A stretch of 23,154 nucleotides of DNA from Clostridiales bacterium (GCA_012522165.1 JAAYKZ010000022.1:1-23154); one strand, 5' to 3'; shown: positions 1-7,855, numbered from the stretch's first letter. Numbers and translations: made by a program. The notes: generated from the letters alone by a model not told the origin.

Positions 1-30
1 CAAGATAATACAAACGAAGAAAATGAATAG
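1..30 (+). CDS. C-terminal end of an upstream gene (partial)
   Basis: Frame 1 reads QDNTNEENE and then a TAG stop at 28-30. The acidic tail and the strong terminator that follows at 56-95 fit the end of a rightward gene lying outside the window. Nine codons are too few to name a family, and another frame could be the real one. Confidence 0.25.
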   Translation, partial: QDNTNEENE

Positions 31-55
31 TAAGATTAATTAAGCATAAATTGTA

Positions 56-97
56 TTTAGCTCCCGCTTATAGCGGGAGCTAAATTTATCCTTTTAA
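56..97 (+). terminator. Rho-independent terminator
   Basis: A perfect 13-bp stem (56-68 with 72-84, core CTCCCGCT/AGCGGGAG) with a 3-nt loop is followed by the T-rich stretch TTTATCCTTTTAATTTT. It ends transcription of the gene left of the window and isolates manA. Confidence 0.85.
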
Positions 98-120
98 TTT
101 TAGTGTTTTTCCTATATAAT
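92..120 (+). promoter_or_regulatory. Possible manA promoter
   Basis: A perfect -10 box TATAAT (115-120) lies 17 nt after a weak -35 (TTTTAA, 92-97). It sits between the upstream terminator and manA, where a promoter is expected. The -35 is poor, so this is tentative. Confidence 0.35.
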
Positions 121-173
121 TGTATGATAATCACAGAAAATATTAGTAATTATGAATACTAAGGAGTGGTCTT

Positions 174-1235
174 TTGTTATATCCGTTGTTATTTGAGCCT
201 ATTTTAAAGGAGAGAATTTGGGGCGGGCAGAGATTGGGAAAACTGTTTAATAGACAGCTGACAGCAGATAAAATTGGAGAAAGCTGGGATGTGGCCTGCC
301 ACAAAAATGGAACTAGTATAATCTCTAATGGTAAATATAAAGGTAAAAGCTTAGATGAGCTTATTGATAAGTTTGGCAGATGTTTGTTGGGAAATGATCT
401 AGATGATAAGGATATAGAAAAATTTCCTTTGCTTATTAAGATGCTTGATGCTTCTGATGTTTTGTCGGTACAAGTCCATCCTAATGATGAGTATGCAGCT
501 TTAAATGAAAATGGAGAGTTAGGAAAAACTGAAATGTGGTATATTGTAGATACAGAGCCGGGAGCACATCTTTATTTTGGAATAAAGCCAGGAACTACAC
601 CCCAAGATTTTAGAAAGGCTATTGTTGAAGGCAATGTAGAACCCTACCTATGTTCTGTTAATGTAAAAAAAGGAGATGTATTATATATACCTGCTGGCAT
701 GGTACATGCTATAGGTTCTGGAATAGTGATATGTGAAATCCAACAGAATTCCGATACTACTTATCGGGTATTTGACTGGAATAGGGTAGATGATAATGGA
801 AATCCTAGGCAATTACACGTGGAAAAGGTCCTAGATGTTATTGATTTTGATGGCAGATACTCCAATGAGAAAGTTAAAGGTATAGAAATAATGGAAGATG
901 GCGGGAAAATAACTTATCTAGTAGCCTGTCCTTACTTTGCTGTTGAAAAGGTTGAGATTAGAGGTAGTATCCAAGATATAGCCAATGGAGAGAAATTTTT
1001 TATTTTGACTATCCTAGAGGGTGAAGGCAGCATAGAATACAATGGAGGCCTTCAATCCTTTGAAAGAGGAGACTCTATAATGATCCCTGCCAGTTTAGGC
1101 TATTATTCTATCCATGGAGAGTGCACTTTGCTAAAATCATATATACCAAACAGACAAAAGGATATTATAGAGAAATTAGAGAATAAGGGCTTCTCTAGGC
1201 AAGATATGAAGGCTATTGCTGGATTATTTGACTGA
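174..1235 (+). CDS. manA: Mannose-6-phosphate isomerase, class I (cupin)
   Basis: Interconverts mannose-6-phosphate and fructose-6-phosphate in the cytoplasm, linking mannose use and GDP-mannose supply to glycolysis. The 353-residue protein has the type I zinc-cupin signature: QVHPND at 100-105 (zinc ligands Q100 and H102), E120 in KTEMWY, and H178 in PAGMVHAIG. IQQNSDTTYRVFDWNR (189-204) carries the expected active-site arginine R198. The C-terminal third is a second cupin-like half. The start is a TTG with AAGGAG (161-166) seven bases upstream; no ATG competes. It is the first gene of a likely manA-rhomboid-DUF362 transcription unit, with 44 bases to the next gene. Length is close to the short bacterial class I enzymes. 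Motifs are known for the family; substrate is inferred. Confidence 0.93.
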   Translation: MLYPLLFEPILKERIWGGQRLGKLFNRQLTADKIGESWDVACHKNGTSIISNGKYKGKSLDELIDKFGRCLLGNDLDDKDIEKFPLLIKMLDASDVLSVQVHPNDEYAALNENGELGKTEMWYIVDTEPGAHLYFGIKPGTTPQDFRKAIVEGNVEPYLCSVNVKKGDVLYIPAGMVHAIGSGIVICEIQQNSDTTYRVFDWNRVDDNGNPRQLHVEKVLDVIDFDGRYSNEKVKGIEIMEDGGKITYLVACPYFAVEKVEIRGSIQDIANGEKFFILTILEGEGSIEYNGGLQSFERGDSIMIPASLGYYSIHGECTLLKSYIPNRQKDIIEKLENKGFSRQDMKAIAGLFD

Positions 1236-1279
1236 GGTATATGGTAAATTTTGTTTTTATGAAAGGGTAGAGAAATAAA

Positions 1280-2527
1280 ATGCATGGTGAATGGAGGAGA
1301 GATCCTGAGATTATTGAAGGCGAATTTGAAATAATAGAGGAAAAGTATGCCGATGATGTATACACCAAGCCCAAGAGGTCTTTTTTTCACATTGACGATA
1401 GTGGGCCTTATATAACTTATATCATATTAGGTATTAATATAGTTGTCTGGTTATTGATGAACTTTACTGGACTAATAATGGGCTGGAATCAGAATGTGCA
1501 GTTGTTATTTTTTGGTGCTAAAGTTAATGAATTCGTGGCTCAGGGACAGTATTGGCGTTTATTTACTGCCATGTTTTTGCATATAGGAATACTGCATTTA
1601 TTTTTCAACTCCTATGCTCTATTTATATATGGACCTATAGTGGAAAAGCTCTTTGGTAAGATAAAATTTATTATACTATATATAGTTTCAGGGCTAATGG
1701 GTAGTCTTTTTAGCTATCTTTTTAGCGCTAATCCTTCAGCAGGAGCATCAGGTGCTATTTTTGGTCTTATGGGATCCCTGCTTTATTTTCGAAGGGAAGA
1801 AAGAGGTCTATTCCAGAGGGTGTTTGGACCAGGGTTGTTGATGATTATATTTATAAATCTCGTGTATGGTTTTATTCAGCCGGGAATAGATAACTGGGGT
1901 CATATAGGTGGACTGCTTGGAGGATTTATAGTGGCCAATGGCCTAGGTTTGTATAAGCAAAGAAACAGACAATATGGTAAGAAGATGCTTATATGGCTAC
2001 TTATTATACTTGTTTTTGCATTAGGATTGCCATTAGGCAAGGCAAAATATAGCAAAGATATATATCTTAGTCAAGCCTATAGTGCTGCTAAAAAAGGTGA
2101 TATAGATTCAGCTAAGTCCTATATTGAAAATCTATCCAATAGGGATAGAAAGGATCCTGAAGCCCAAAAAATTATTGAGGCCATTTATATAGAAGATATC
2201 AATACCAAATTAAAACAAGGGCAAATGAATGAGGCCCTTGAATCCATTAATACTTTAATTGATTATTATCCCAAGGAAGCCAATTATTATTACTATAGGG
2301 GACAGATCTATGAGGCTTTAAAAGACTATGAAAAGGCTTTAGAGGATTATGTTTATGTCACTAAAACCATAAAAAATGCTGAAGAGGTATGGTTTAGAGC
2401 TGGAATAGCGGCATATAACTGTGGAAATATAGCAGATGCTAAGAAATATATGGAAGAAGCTCTAAAAATAAATCCTAATTACAGGGAAGCAAAGGAATTC
2501 TTAGATAGCATTACAGATATGATATAG
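1280..2527 (+). CDS. Rhomboid family intramembrane serine protease with C-terminal TPR repeats
   Basis: A 415-residue membrane protein. Residues 1-45 are a charged cytoplasmic N-terminus. About 46-250 form a rhomboid bundle with the catalytic dyad visible: S157 in AGASGAIFG and H208 in NWGHIGG. HIGILHLFFN (101-110) carries the conserved histidine and asparagine near the oxyanion hole. A further hydrophobic helix (about 236-252) precedes a soluble region, 260-415, with TPR-like helix pairs such as YYYRGQIYEALKDYEKALEDY and FRAGIAAYNCGNIADAKKYMEEALKINPN. This layout resembles Bacillus GluP/YqgP-type rhomboids. It should cut single-pass membrane proteins, with the TPR part recruiting partners; the substrate is unknown. 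The ribosome site (AAAGGG, 1262-1267) is weak and 12 bases from the ATG, but no better start precedes the first membrane helix. Confidence 0.9.
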   Translation: MHGEWRRDPEIIEGEFEIIEEKYADDVYTKPKRSFFHIDDSGPYITYIILGINIVVWLLMNFTGLIMGWNQNVQLLFFGAKVNEFVAQGQYWRLFTAMFLHIGILHLFFNSYALFIYGPIVEKLFGKIKFIILYIVSGLMGSLFSYLFSANPSAGASGAIFGLMGSLLYFRREERGLFQRVFGPGLLMIIFINLVYGFIQPGIDNWGHIGGLLGGFIVANGLGLYKQRNRQYGKKMLIWLLIILVFALGLPLGKAKYSKDIYLSQAYSAAKKGDIDSAKSYIENLSNRDRKDPEAQKIIEAIYIEDINTKLKQGQMNEALESINTLIDYYPKEANYYYYRGQIYEALKDYEKALEDYVYVTKTIKNAEEVWFRAGIAAYNCGNIADAKKYMEEALKINPNYREAKEFLDSITDMI

Positions 2528-2550
2528 AAAAGGTTAAGGGGTAGTGGGCA

Positions 2551-3699
2551 ATGGATAAGGTATCGCTTATAAAGTGCAATAGTTATGAATTAGATCAAGT
2601 AGAATATGCTCTAGAAAATAGTCTTAAACTAAATGGCGGTCTAGAAAACTATATCAAACCAGGGATGAAGATTCTGGTAAAGTGTAACCTGCTTATGAAG
2701 AAAAAACCAGAAGAGTGTACAACTACTCATCCTGCAGTGGTGGAAGCCTTGGTTAATAAACTTAAGGCCATAGGCGCTATACCTATAATAGGAGACAGCC
2801 CAGGGGGACTTTTTACCCCCAGATTGCTAAGGGGAATATATTCTGCTACTGGTATGACAGATGTAGCACAGCGTACAGGTGTTGAGCTAAACTTTAATAC
2901 CAACTCTATGGAGGTTAGTTTTCCTGAAGGAAAGATTGTAAAAAAGCTAACTGTTATGGAGCTGTTACAAGAGGTAGATGCAGTTATAACTGTAGCAAAG
3001 CTTAAAACCCATGGCATGACTTTATATACGGGAGCAGTAAAAAATTTATTTGGTGTTATACCAGGAATGACAAAGGCAGAATATCATCTTAGAATGAATA
3101 AGATAGAGGATTTTTCTGATGCTTTGGTGGACATATGCGAATATGCAAAGCCGGTACTTTCTATCATGGATGGAGTTGTGGGAATGGAGGGGGATGGCCC
3201 TTCCGCTGGAGTGCCTAGGAAGATAGGAGCAATATTAGCCAGTAGCAGCCCTCATGCATTGGATGTTGTTTGTGCATCCCTGGTAGGAATTGAACCTGAA
3301 AGGGTACCTACCATTCAGCGAGCTGTTGAAAGAGGCCTGTGCAGTTATAGTTTAGATGATATAAAGCTATTGGGTGATTCCTTTGATGAGCTGCGTATTG
3401 ATGATTTCAAGCTACCAGTAACAGGGGAAATCAGTTTTCTCCACAGAGTATTTGGTAGTAACAGTAAACTGGCATCATTGCTTAACCATCACTTAGGTCC
3501 AAAGCCTTACTTTAATCATGATAAATGTATTGGCTGTAGGGATTGCCAACGTTATTGTCCTCCTCAGGCTATTGAGATGATAAATAAAAAGCCTGTAGTA
3601 GACCTTAAAAAGTGTATACGCTGCTACTGCTGTCAAGAGTTATGTCCCAAAAAGGCGGTGGAGATAAGAAGAAGTTGGTTCTTTAAAATGTTTAAATAA
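2551..3699 (+). CDS. DUF362 domain protein with two 4Fe-4S ferredoxin motifs
   Basis: A 382-residue soluble protein. Residues 1 to about 285 match the DUF362 family: KPGMKILVKCNLL, TTHPAVVEALV, GDSPGG, and VAKLKTHGMTLYTGAVKNLFG (about 148-168). Residues 318-369 are a bacterial-type ferredoxin domain with two complete Cys motifs: C326/C329/C332 with C336, and C355/C358/C361 with C365, each followed by Pro. It should bind two [4Fe-4S] clusters and pass electrons; the DUF362 reaction is not established. An extra C360 makes CYCC in the second motif, and C45 and C56 lie in the N-terminal domain. The start ATG follows AGGGG (about 2537-2542) and is 23 bases after the rhomboid stop, suggesting co-transcription. 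Confidence 0.88.
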   Translation: MDKVSLIKCNSYELDQVEYALENSLKLNGGLENYIKPGMKILVKCNLLMKKKPEECTTTHPAVVEALVNKLKAIGAIPIIGDSPGGLFTPRLLRGIYSATGMTDVAQRTGVELNFNTNSMEVSFPEGKIVKKLTVMELLQEVDAVITVAKLKTHGMTLYTGAVKNLFGVIPGMTKAEYHLRMNKIEDFSDALVDICEYAKPVLSIMDGVVGMEGDGPSAGVPRKIGAILASSSPHALDVVCASLVGIEPERVPTIQRAVERGLCSYSLDDIKLLGDSFDELRIDDFKLPVTGEISFLHRVFGSNSKLASLLNHHLGPKPYFNHDKCIGCRDCQRYCPPQAIEMINKKPVVDLKKCIRCYCCQELCPKKAVEIRRSWFFKMFK

Positions 3700-3786
3700 T
3701 CTCCTTCAGCCTTTTGCCTTGGTTCAATTATTTATTAGCGCAATGGATTCTTATAAAGAAATACCTTTGGTTGAATGCTGACTAGC

Positions 3787-3823
3787 AGTCAAAAAAGCAA
3801 AAACCCCGCATATAGCGGGGCTT
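3787..3823 (-). terminator. galT terminator, possibly bidirectional
   Basis: The stem CCCCGC (3804-3809) pairs with GCGGGG (3815-3820). On the minus strand it is followed by TTTTTGCTTTTTT, an excellent U-tract just after the galT stop. On the plus strand it is followed by CTTAATTTTACTT, a weaker tract that could also end the manA-rhomboid-DUF362 unit. Confidence 0.82.
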
Positions 3824-3837
3824 AATTTTACTTATAT

Positions 3838-5415
3838 TTATATAGTAAATCCTGCAGCAGTCAAGAATTTGTTAAAGGCCTGTCTGCCTTGCTGATGGGT
3901 TTTAAAGACACCTGCGTCTTTAAGCACCTGTTCACATTTCTCTCCTACTGCATTTTGGATTATAATCTGAGCCTGCTCATCACTATTTTTGTTTCCGTAC
4001 TTATTAACTAACTCTTGTATCCATAAACTATGCTGATACAAAGGATGATCTTCACTTGAAAGCTTTTCTACATCCAAAGGAACTTTGCCTGTTAGGATAT
4101 CCTTTATCTGGGCCAACTCCTTTTGCAGTCGACCGGGAAGTATAAAGAGGCCCATAACCTCAATTAGACCGATATTTTCCTTTTTGATATGATGGAGTTC
4201 TGGATGAGGATGGAAAATACCAAGAGGAAACTCAGAACTGGTTCTATTATTCCTAAATACCAGATCCAGCTCATAAAGCCCTTCATCATTCTTTCGGGCT
4301 ATTGGGGTTATAGTATTATGAGGAACAATCTGTCCATTTTCATCCTTGGATTGAGATAGTATATCCACTTCAGGATCAGAGTAGTTTCTCCATAAATGGA
4401 GTATCTTATCAGCTAGTTCTACGAGGATTTGGGAATCTTCACAAGTCAAGCGTAGAGTGGACATAGGCCAGTTAAGCACTCCTGCCTTAACTTGAGGATA
4501 GTCCTTGCAGGTTAAGGAATATTCTATAGGAGACACCTCCATGGGGAAGGTATAACTGCCTCCTTGAAAATGGTCATGGTTAAGGATAGAGCCTCCCACA
4601 ATGGGCAAATCTGCATTAGAACCGATAAAGTAGTGAGGGAACTGATCTATGAAGTCAAAAAGCCTTTGGAAGGTTTTGCGGCTAATCTTCATAGGAACAT
4701 GATCCTCTTTAAGCACAATGCAGTGTTCATTATAGTAAACATAGGGAGAGTATTGGAAATACCACTGCTCTCCAGCTAGTTTAACAGGTATAGTACGATG
4801 GTTTTGGCGAGCAGGATGATTGACCCGGCCGGTATAACCCACATTTTCAGGGCAAAGAACACATTGGGGATAGCCCACTTGAGGCGCATTTTTTAAAGCA
4901 GCGATTTCTCTGGGATCTTTTTCAGGCTTGGTCAGGTTAATGGTTATGGTAAGGGTTCCGTAATTGCTTTCATAAGACCATATTTGATTTTTTGCAATTC
5001 TATTTACTCTAATATAGTCAGATTTTTGACACAGACCATAAAAATCATCTGTAGCCTGCTTTATGCCACGTGTTTCTTTTATTCTATTAAACCTGTCAAT
5101 TACTTGTGATGGCAGAGGAGTGATAATGCCCATAATTTTTGTATCTAACAGGTCCCTATAGACCAGGGTGTTCTCAGGTATTATACCCTCCTGGGCTGCA
5201 TAATCTAGCATTTTTTCTAAGATAGGAGTTGCAGTATCGGGTATATGATCTTTGAAGGAATCAGGGGATCCATCCCAGGGTTCGGGTATATTTAGTAAAT
5301 CCAGTAATTGGTTTCGCAAAAAAAATATATCCTCATGGCGGATCATTTCATTTTTAAGCCCATAGGCTAATAGCTGTTCAATTAATTTAGCTATTTCTTT
5401 TTTACTATAGGTCAT
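3838..5415 (-). CDS. galT: UDP-glucose:hexose-1-phosphate uridylyltransferase, family 2
   Basis: Second enzyme of the Leloir pathway: exchanges UMP between UDP-glucose and galactose-1-phosphate in the cytoplasm. The 525-residue protein is of the long Firmicute GalT2 type rather than the roughly 350-residue E. coli type. The active-site HxH lies in LNHDHFQGG (H280 and H282), with a CVLCPENVGYTGR segment at 185-197. The region up to about 230 matches the family N-terminal domain and 240-520 its C-terminal domain. The ATG has AAAGGA about 11 bases upstream, with a good promoter beyond it. It is divergent from galK; a shared regulator acting in the 303-base gap would be sensible. galE is absent from the window. 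It is slightly longer than typical members, with no sign of damage. Confidence 0.93.
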   Translation of the reverse strand: MTYSKKEIAKLIEQLLAYGLKNEMIRHEDIFFLRNQLLDLLNIPEPWDGSPDSFKDHIPDTATPILEKMLDYAAQEGIIPENTLVYRDLLDTKIMGIITPLPSQVIDRFNRIKETRGIKQATDDFYGLCQKSDYIRVNRIAKNQIWSYESNYGTLTITINLTKPEKDPREIAALKNAPQVGYPQCVLCPENVGYTGRVNHPARQNHRTIPVKLAGEQWYFQYSPYVYYNEHCIVLKEDHVPMKISRKTFQRLFDFIDQFPHYFIGSNADLPIVGGSILNHDHFQGGSYTFPMEVSPIEYSLTCKDYPQVKAGVLNWPMSTLRLTCEDSQILVELADKILHLWRNYSDPEVDILSQSKDENGQIVPHNTITPIARKNDEGLYELDLVFRNNRTSSEFPLGIFHPHPELHHIKKENIGLIEVMGLFILPGRLQKELAQIKDILTGKVPLDVEKLSSEDHPLYQHSLWIQELVNKYGNKNSDEQAQIIIQNAVGEKCEQVLKDAGVFKTHQQGRQAFNKFLTAAGFTI

Positions 5416-5488
5416 AGATTAATTCATCCTTTCAAAATCTTATCTATATTTTCTACAAAATATCACAAAATACCCTAAACCTCATTTA

Positions 5489-5517
5489 ATTATATATACT
5501 AATAACTTCTTATTCAA
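5489..5517 (-). promoter_or_regulatory. galT promoter
   Basis: Reading leftward, TTGAAT (5517-5512), a 17-base spacer and a perfect TATAAT (5494-5489) form a strong vegetative promoter. Transcription would start near 5482, giving a leader of about 65 bases. Confidence 0.72.
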
Positions 5518-5570
5518 CCAAACATAGTGAATTGGGGCTGGTTACTGGAGTAAGACTTTTCTAGGTTCGA

Positions 5571-5599
5571 TTGTATTGACAGGTATTCAGCGGTATAAT
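5571..5599 (+). promoter_or_regulatory. galK promoter
   Basis: TTGTAT (5571-5576) is followed by exactly 17 bases and a perfect TATAAT (5594-5599). A perfect TTGACA at 5576-5581 with TAATAA 17 bases further on overlaps it, so two start registers are possible. The leader to galK is about 110 bases. Confidence 0.68.
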
Positions 5600-5643
5600 A
5601 ATAAATACATATTGTTCTGCTTCAATAGTTATATTCCGATTCA

Positions 5644-5668
5644 TAATTGCTATTACGTAATTGTATTA
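5644..5668 (+). promoter_or_regulatory. Operator-like palindrome and direct repeat in the galK leader
   Basis: ATTACGTAAT (5652-5661) is a perfect 10-bp palindrome centred on CG, the centre typical of LacI/GalR-family operators. It sits inside a direct repeat, TAATTGCTATTA (5644-5655) and TAATTGTATTA (5658-5668), of 14-base period. It lies about 50 bases after the galK -10 box, so a bound repressor could block elongation. No regulator gene is in the window; the role is inferred. Confidence 0.35.
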
Positions 5669-5718
5669 ATAGTTATTCAATTAACAAAATAGATTAATAA
5701 ACTTTGAAGGAGGAAAAA

Positions 5719-7002
5719 ATGGATAAATTATTATCAAAGCTATATGGACATGATGAGAAAACAATTGAGCATCAAAAGAATCGATATAGGAAGGTATTAG
5801 AAAAATTTAAAGAGTTATTTCCTCAAAATACAAATAAAATTAATTTTTTTAGTACGCCAGGACGCACAGAAGTAGGGGGCAATCATACGGACCACAACCA
5901 TGGACGAGTGCTGGCAGCGGGAGTTAACCTAGACGCGGTGGCAGCAGCAGCTAAAACAGATGACTCTGTTATTACTGTTTATTCAAAGGGATATAAGAGG
6001 GCCTTTGTAGTTGATACCAATGATCTGGAGATTAAAGAACGAGAAAAAGAGACCACCCTAGCCCTTATTAGAGGAATTGCATCTAGATTTAAAGAGTTAG
6101 GTTACAAAATAGGTGGATTTAATGCCTACATTTCCAGTGATGTCTTAGGTGGGTCTGGTCTTAGCTCTTCAGCTTGTGTTGAAGTATTATTAGGAACCAT
6201 ATTAAACTATCTTTACAATGATGGTAAGATCGATGTACAACAGCTGGCTATGATTGGTCAATATGCAGAGAATGTATATTTTGGCAAGCCTTCGGGTTTG
6301 ATGGATCAAATGGCATGTGCTGTAGGTGGCTTTGTTGCCATTGATTTTAAGGATCCCAAAAAACCCATAGTAAAAAAGATTGACTTTGATTTTGAAAGTC
6401 AAAATTATAGCTTGCTGGTTGTAGATACAGGAGGTAGTCATTCAGATCTTACTGCAGATTATGCATCTATTCCTGATGAAATGAAGGCTGTAGCTCGGGT
6501 TTTAGGTGCTCAGGTATGTAGAGAATTAACCAAAGAGCAAGTTATAAAAAATATTCCTATAATCAAGGAAAAAGCAAATGATAGGGCAGTATTAAGAGCT
6601 CTTCATTTCTTAAATGAAAATGAAAGAGTAACTAAGCAAGTAAAGGCCCTTGAAGAAGGTAATTTTCAGGAATTTTTGACCTTGGTAAAGGAATCAGGCA
6701 ATAGCTCTTGGAAGTGGCTACAAAATTGTTATACAACTCATAATCCTTTGGAACAGGGTATTACACTAGCTTTAGCCTTAACTGAAGATTTTATTGATAG
6801 TATAGGAAAAGGTGCCTGCAGGGTTCACGGAGGAGGATTTGCTGGTACTATACAGGTGTTCTTGCCTACAGATAAGGTCGGGGAATATATCCACAAAATA
6901 GAGCCGATACTGGGAGAGGGAGCTGTGACAGTATTAAACATTAGGCCTGTTGGCACCATAAAGATAGATATAGATGAGGATGATTATAAAAGAAAAATTT
7001 AG
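5719..7002 (+). CDS. galK: Galactokinase (GHMP kinase)
   Basis: Phosphorylates galactose to galactose-1-phosphate with ATP, feeding GalT. The start is ATG 5719 with AAGGAGG (5707-5713) just upstream; a longer frame from TTG 5704 would put the ribosome site inside the gene, so it is rejected. This gives 427 residues. Motifs: the galactokinase signature TPGRTEVGGNHTDHNHG (46-62, with R49), the ATP loop LGGSGLSSSA (143-152), catalytic D196 in SGLMDQMACAVGG, and HGGGFAGTIQVF (370-381). The length exceeds the roughly 390 residues of the E. coli and lactic acid enzymes, mainly through an N-terminal extension of about 40 residues. A terminator follows. The divergent partner is galT, and both promoters are well formed. 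Confidence 0.95.
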   Translation: MDKLLSKLYGHDEKTIEHQKNRYRKVLEKFKELFPQNTNKINFFSTPGRTEVGGNHTDHNHGRVLAAGVNLDAVAAAAKTDDSVITVYSKGYKRAFVVDTNDLEIKEREKETTLALIRGIASRFKELGYKIGGFNAYISSDVLGGSGLSSSACVEVLLGTILNYLYNDGKIDVQQLAMIGQYAENVYFGKPSGLMDQMACAVGGFVAIDFKDPKKPIVKKIDFDFESQNYSLLVVDTGGSHSDLTADYASIPDEMKAVARVLGAQVCRELTKEQVIKNIPIIKEKANDRAVLRALHFLNENERVTKQVKALEEGNFQEFLTLVKESGNSSWKWLQNCYTTHNPLEQGITLALALTEDFIDSIGKGACRVHGGGFAGTIQVFLPTDKVGEYIHKIEPILGEGAVTVLNIRPVGTIKIDIDEDDYKRKI

Positions 7003-7033
7003 AAATAGCTAGAAATTAGCAGCTATATTCATA

Positions 7034-7070
7034 GGATAGGTCAAAATAAGGCCTATCCTTTAAAATTTAT
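7034..7070 (+). terminator. galK terminator
   Basis: GGATAGGTC (7034-7042) pairs with GGCCTATCC (7050-7058, one G-U pair) around a 7-base loop and is followed by TTTAAAATTTATT. The T-tract is interrupted, so it may be moderately strong. Confidence 0.62.
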
Positions 7071-7081
7071 TAATAACTTAC

Positions 7082-7098
7082 TTTGACTTTCTTTGACC
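7082..7098 (+). promoter_or_regulatory. CtsR operator
   Basis: TTTGACT-TTC-TTTGACC is the exact reverse complement of GGTCAAA-GAA-AGTCAAA, matching the CtsR consensus RGTCAAANANRGTCAAA at every fixed position. It overlaps the -35 box of the hsp20 promoter, so CtsR would block RNA polymerase until heat or protein stress inactivates it. No ctsR gene is in the window. Confidence 0.8.
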
Positions 7099-7111
7099 TT
7101 AAGTTTATAAT
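7083..7111 (+). promoter_or_regulatory. hsp20 promoter (vegetative)
   Basis: TTGACT (7083-7088), a 17-base spacer and TATAAT (7106-7111) form a near-consensus sigma-A promoter. A second TATAAT follows at 7111-7116. The -35 box is buried in the CtsR operator. No CIRCE element is present. Confidence 0.8.
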
Positions 7112-7168
7112 ATAATCAACATCAGTGGAAATAATATTTTTAGAAATATATCAGAGAGGAGTGTTATT

Positions 7169-7618
7169 ATGAGAGATTTGATTCCTTTCAGGAGAAGAAA
7201 TGGATTTACCCCAGTAGATTTATTCAGAGATTTTTTTAGAAGGGATATATGGGATGACTTTTTTAACAACAGCATGCTACCTGTAGGCATGACTGGAAGC
7301 TTTCGTGCAGACATAAAGGAAAATCAGAATGAGTATATAGTAGAAGCTGAACTACCGGGCTATAGTAAGGAAGACATCCAAATCGACCTAGTAGATGACA
7401 GATTAACTATTTCAGCTTGCAAAAATGAAGAAGTTAACGAGGAAAGAGATAATTACATTAGACGTGAGAGAAGGGTAGGTCAGGTATCCAGAGCCTTCTG
7501 GGTATCAGGAATTAAGAACGATGAAGTAAAAGCAGAATATGCGGATGGATTGCTTAGAATTATTCTACCTAAGGACAATGAAGGGAATAGAAGAGGCAGA
7601 AGAATAGATATTAATTAA
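7169..7618 (+). CDS. Small heat-shock protein, Hsp20/alpha-crystallin family
   Basis: An ATP-independent holdase chaperone that binds unfolding proteins in the cytoplasm. In 149 residues it has a short N-terminal arm rich in Phe and Arg (1-42), an alpha-crystallin domain (about 44-136) containing VEAELPGYSKEDIQIDL (58-74) and the hallmark ADGLLRIILPK (125-135), and a C-terminal IxI anchor in RRIDIN (I146/I148) used for oligomer assembly. GAGGAG (7156-7161) lies seven bases before the ATG. It is a single-gene unit with its own promoter and terminators. The CtsR box predicts induction on heat shock. Clostridial hsp18 is the obvious relative, but I leave the symbol blank. Confidence 0.95.
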   Translation: MRDLIPFRRRNGFTPVDLFRDFFRRDIWDDFFNNSMLPVGMTGSFRADIKENQNEYIVEAELPGYSKEDIQIDLVDDRLTISACKNEEVNEERDNYIRRERRVGQVSRAFWVSGIKNDEVKAEYADGLLRIILPKDNEGNRRGRRIDIN

Positions 7619-7655
7619 TAATGGCTATTGATTCTTTCTTATCAATAGCCATTAT
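7618..7655 (+). repeat. Perfect 15-bp palindrome after hsp20, shared arms with the rnr-leader repeat
   Basis: The left arm 7618-7632 and right arm 7641-7655 pair perfectly around an 8-base loop. No T-tract follows, so it is not a standard terminator. Its arm core TAATGGCTATTGA (7619-7631) is identical to the arm of the large inverted repeat at 16127-16239, so the two appear to be copies of one palindromic repeat family. It begins at the last base of the hsp20 stop codon. Confidence 0.6.
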
Positions 7656-7700
7656 GCCAAAATACTAATAACGGTTGGCTAAAAAATAGGTTAAATAAGC

Positions 7701-7750
7701 AAAACGGATCTAATTGAACTGATCTTATTCAATTAGGTCCGTTTTTTGTT
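7701..7750 (+). terminator. Strong terminator between hsp20 and ldh
   Basis: An 18-bp stem (7701-7718 with 7728-7745, one T-G pair) with a 9-base loop ends in GTTTTTTGTT. It is the likely true end of the hsp20 transcript. Confidence 0.85.
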
Positions 7751-7855
7751 TAACAATTATTTGTGAGGGTATTAATAATCAAAATAAACTAGGCTTAGTT
7801 AAGTCGTATTTATTTTATAGATTTTGAGAAAATAAATCAAAGGAGGGATGGGAGC

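Noticed and set aside
5704..5718. Upstream TTG start for galK
   Set aside because: It would place the AAGGAGG ribosome site inside the coding region; ATG 5719 has proper spacing.
7039..7052. A second CtsR-like heptad, GGTCAAA, downstream of galK
   Set aside because: The partner heptad is AGGCCTA rather than RGTCAAA, and the sequence is explained by the terminator stem.
7746..7790. Possible Rex (NADH-sensing) operator ahead of ldh: TTAACAA at 7750-7756 and TTGTGA at 7761-7766
   Set aside because: The two half-sites face outward and lack the matching inverted halves at Rex spacing; the first overlaps the preceding terminator tail.
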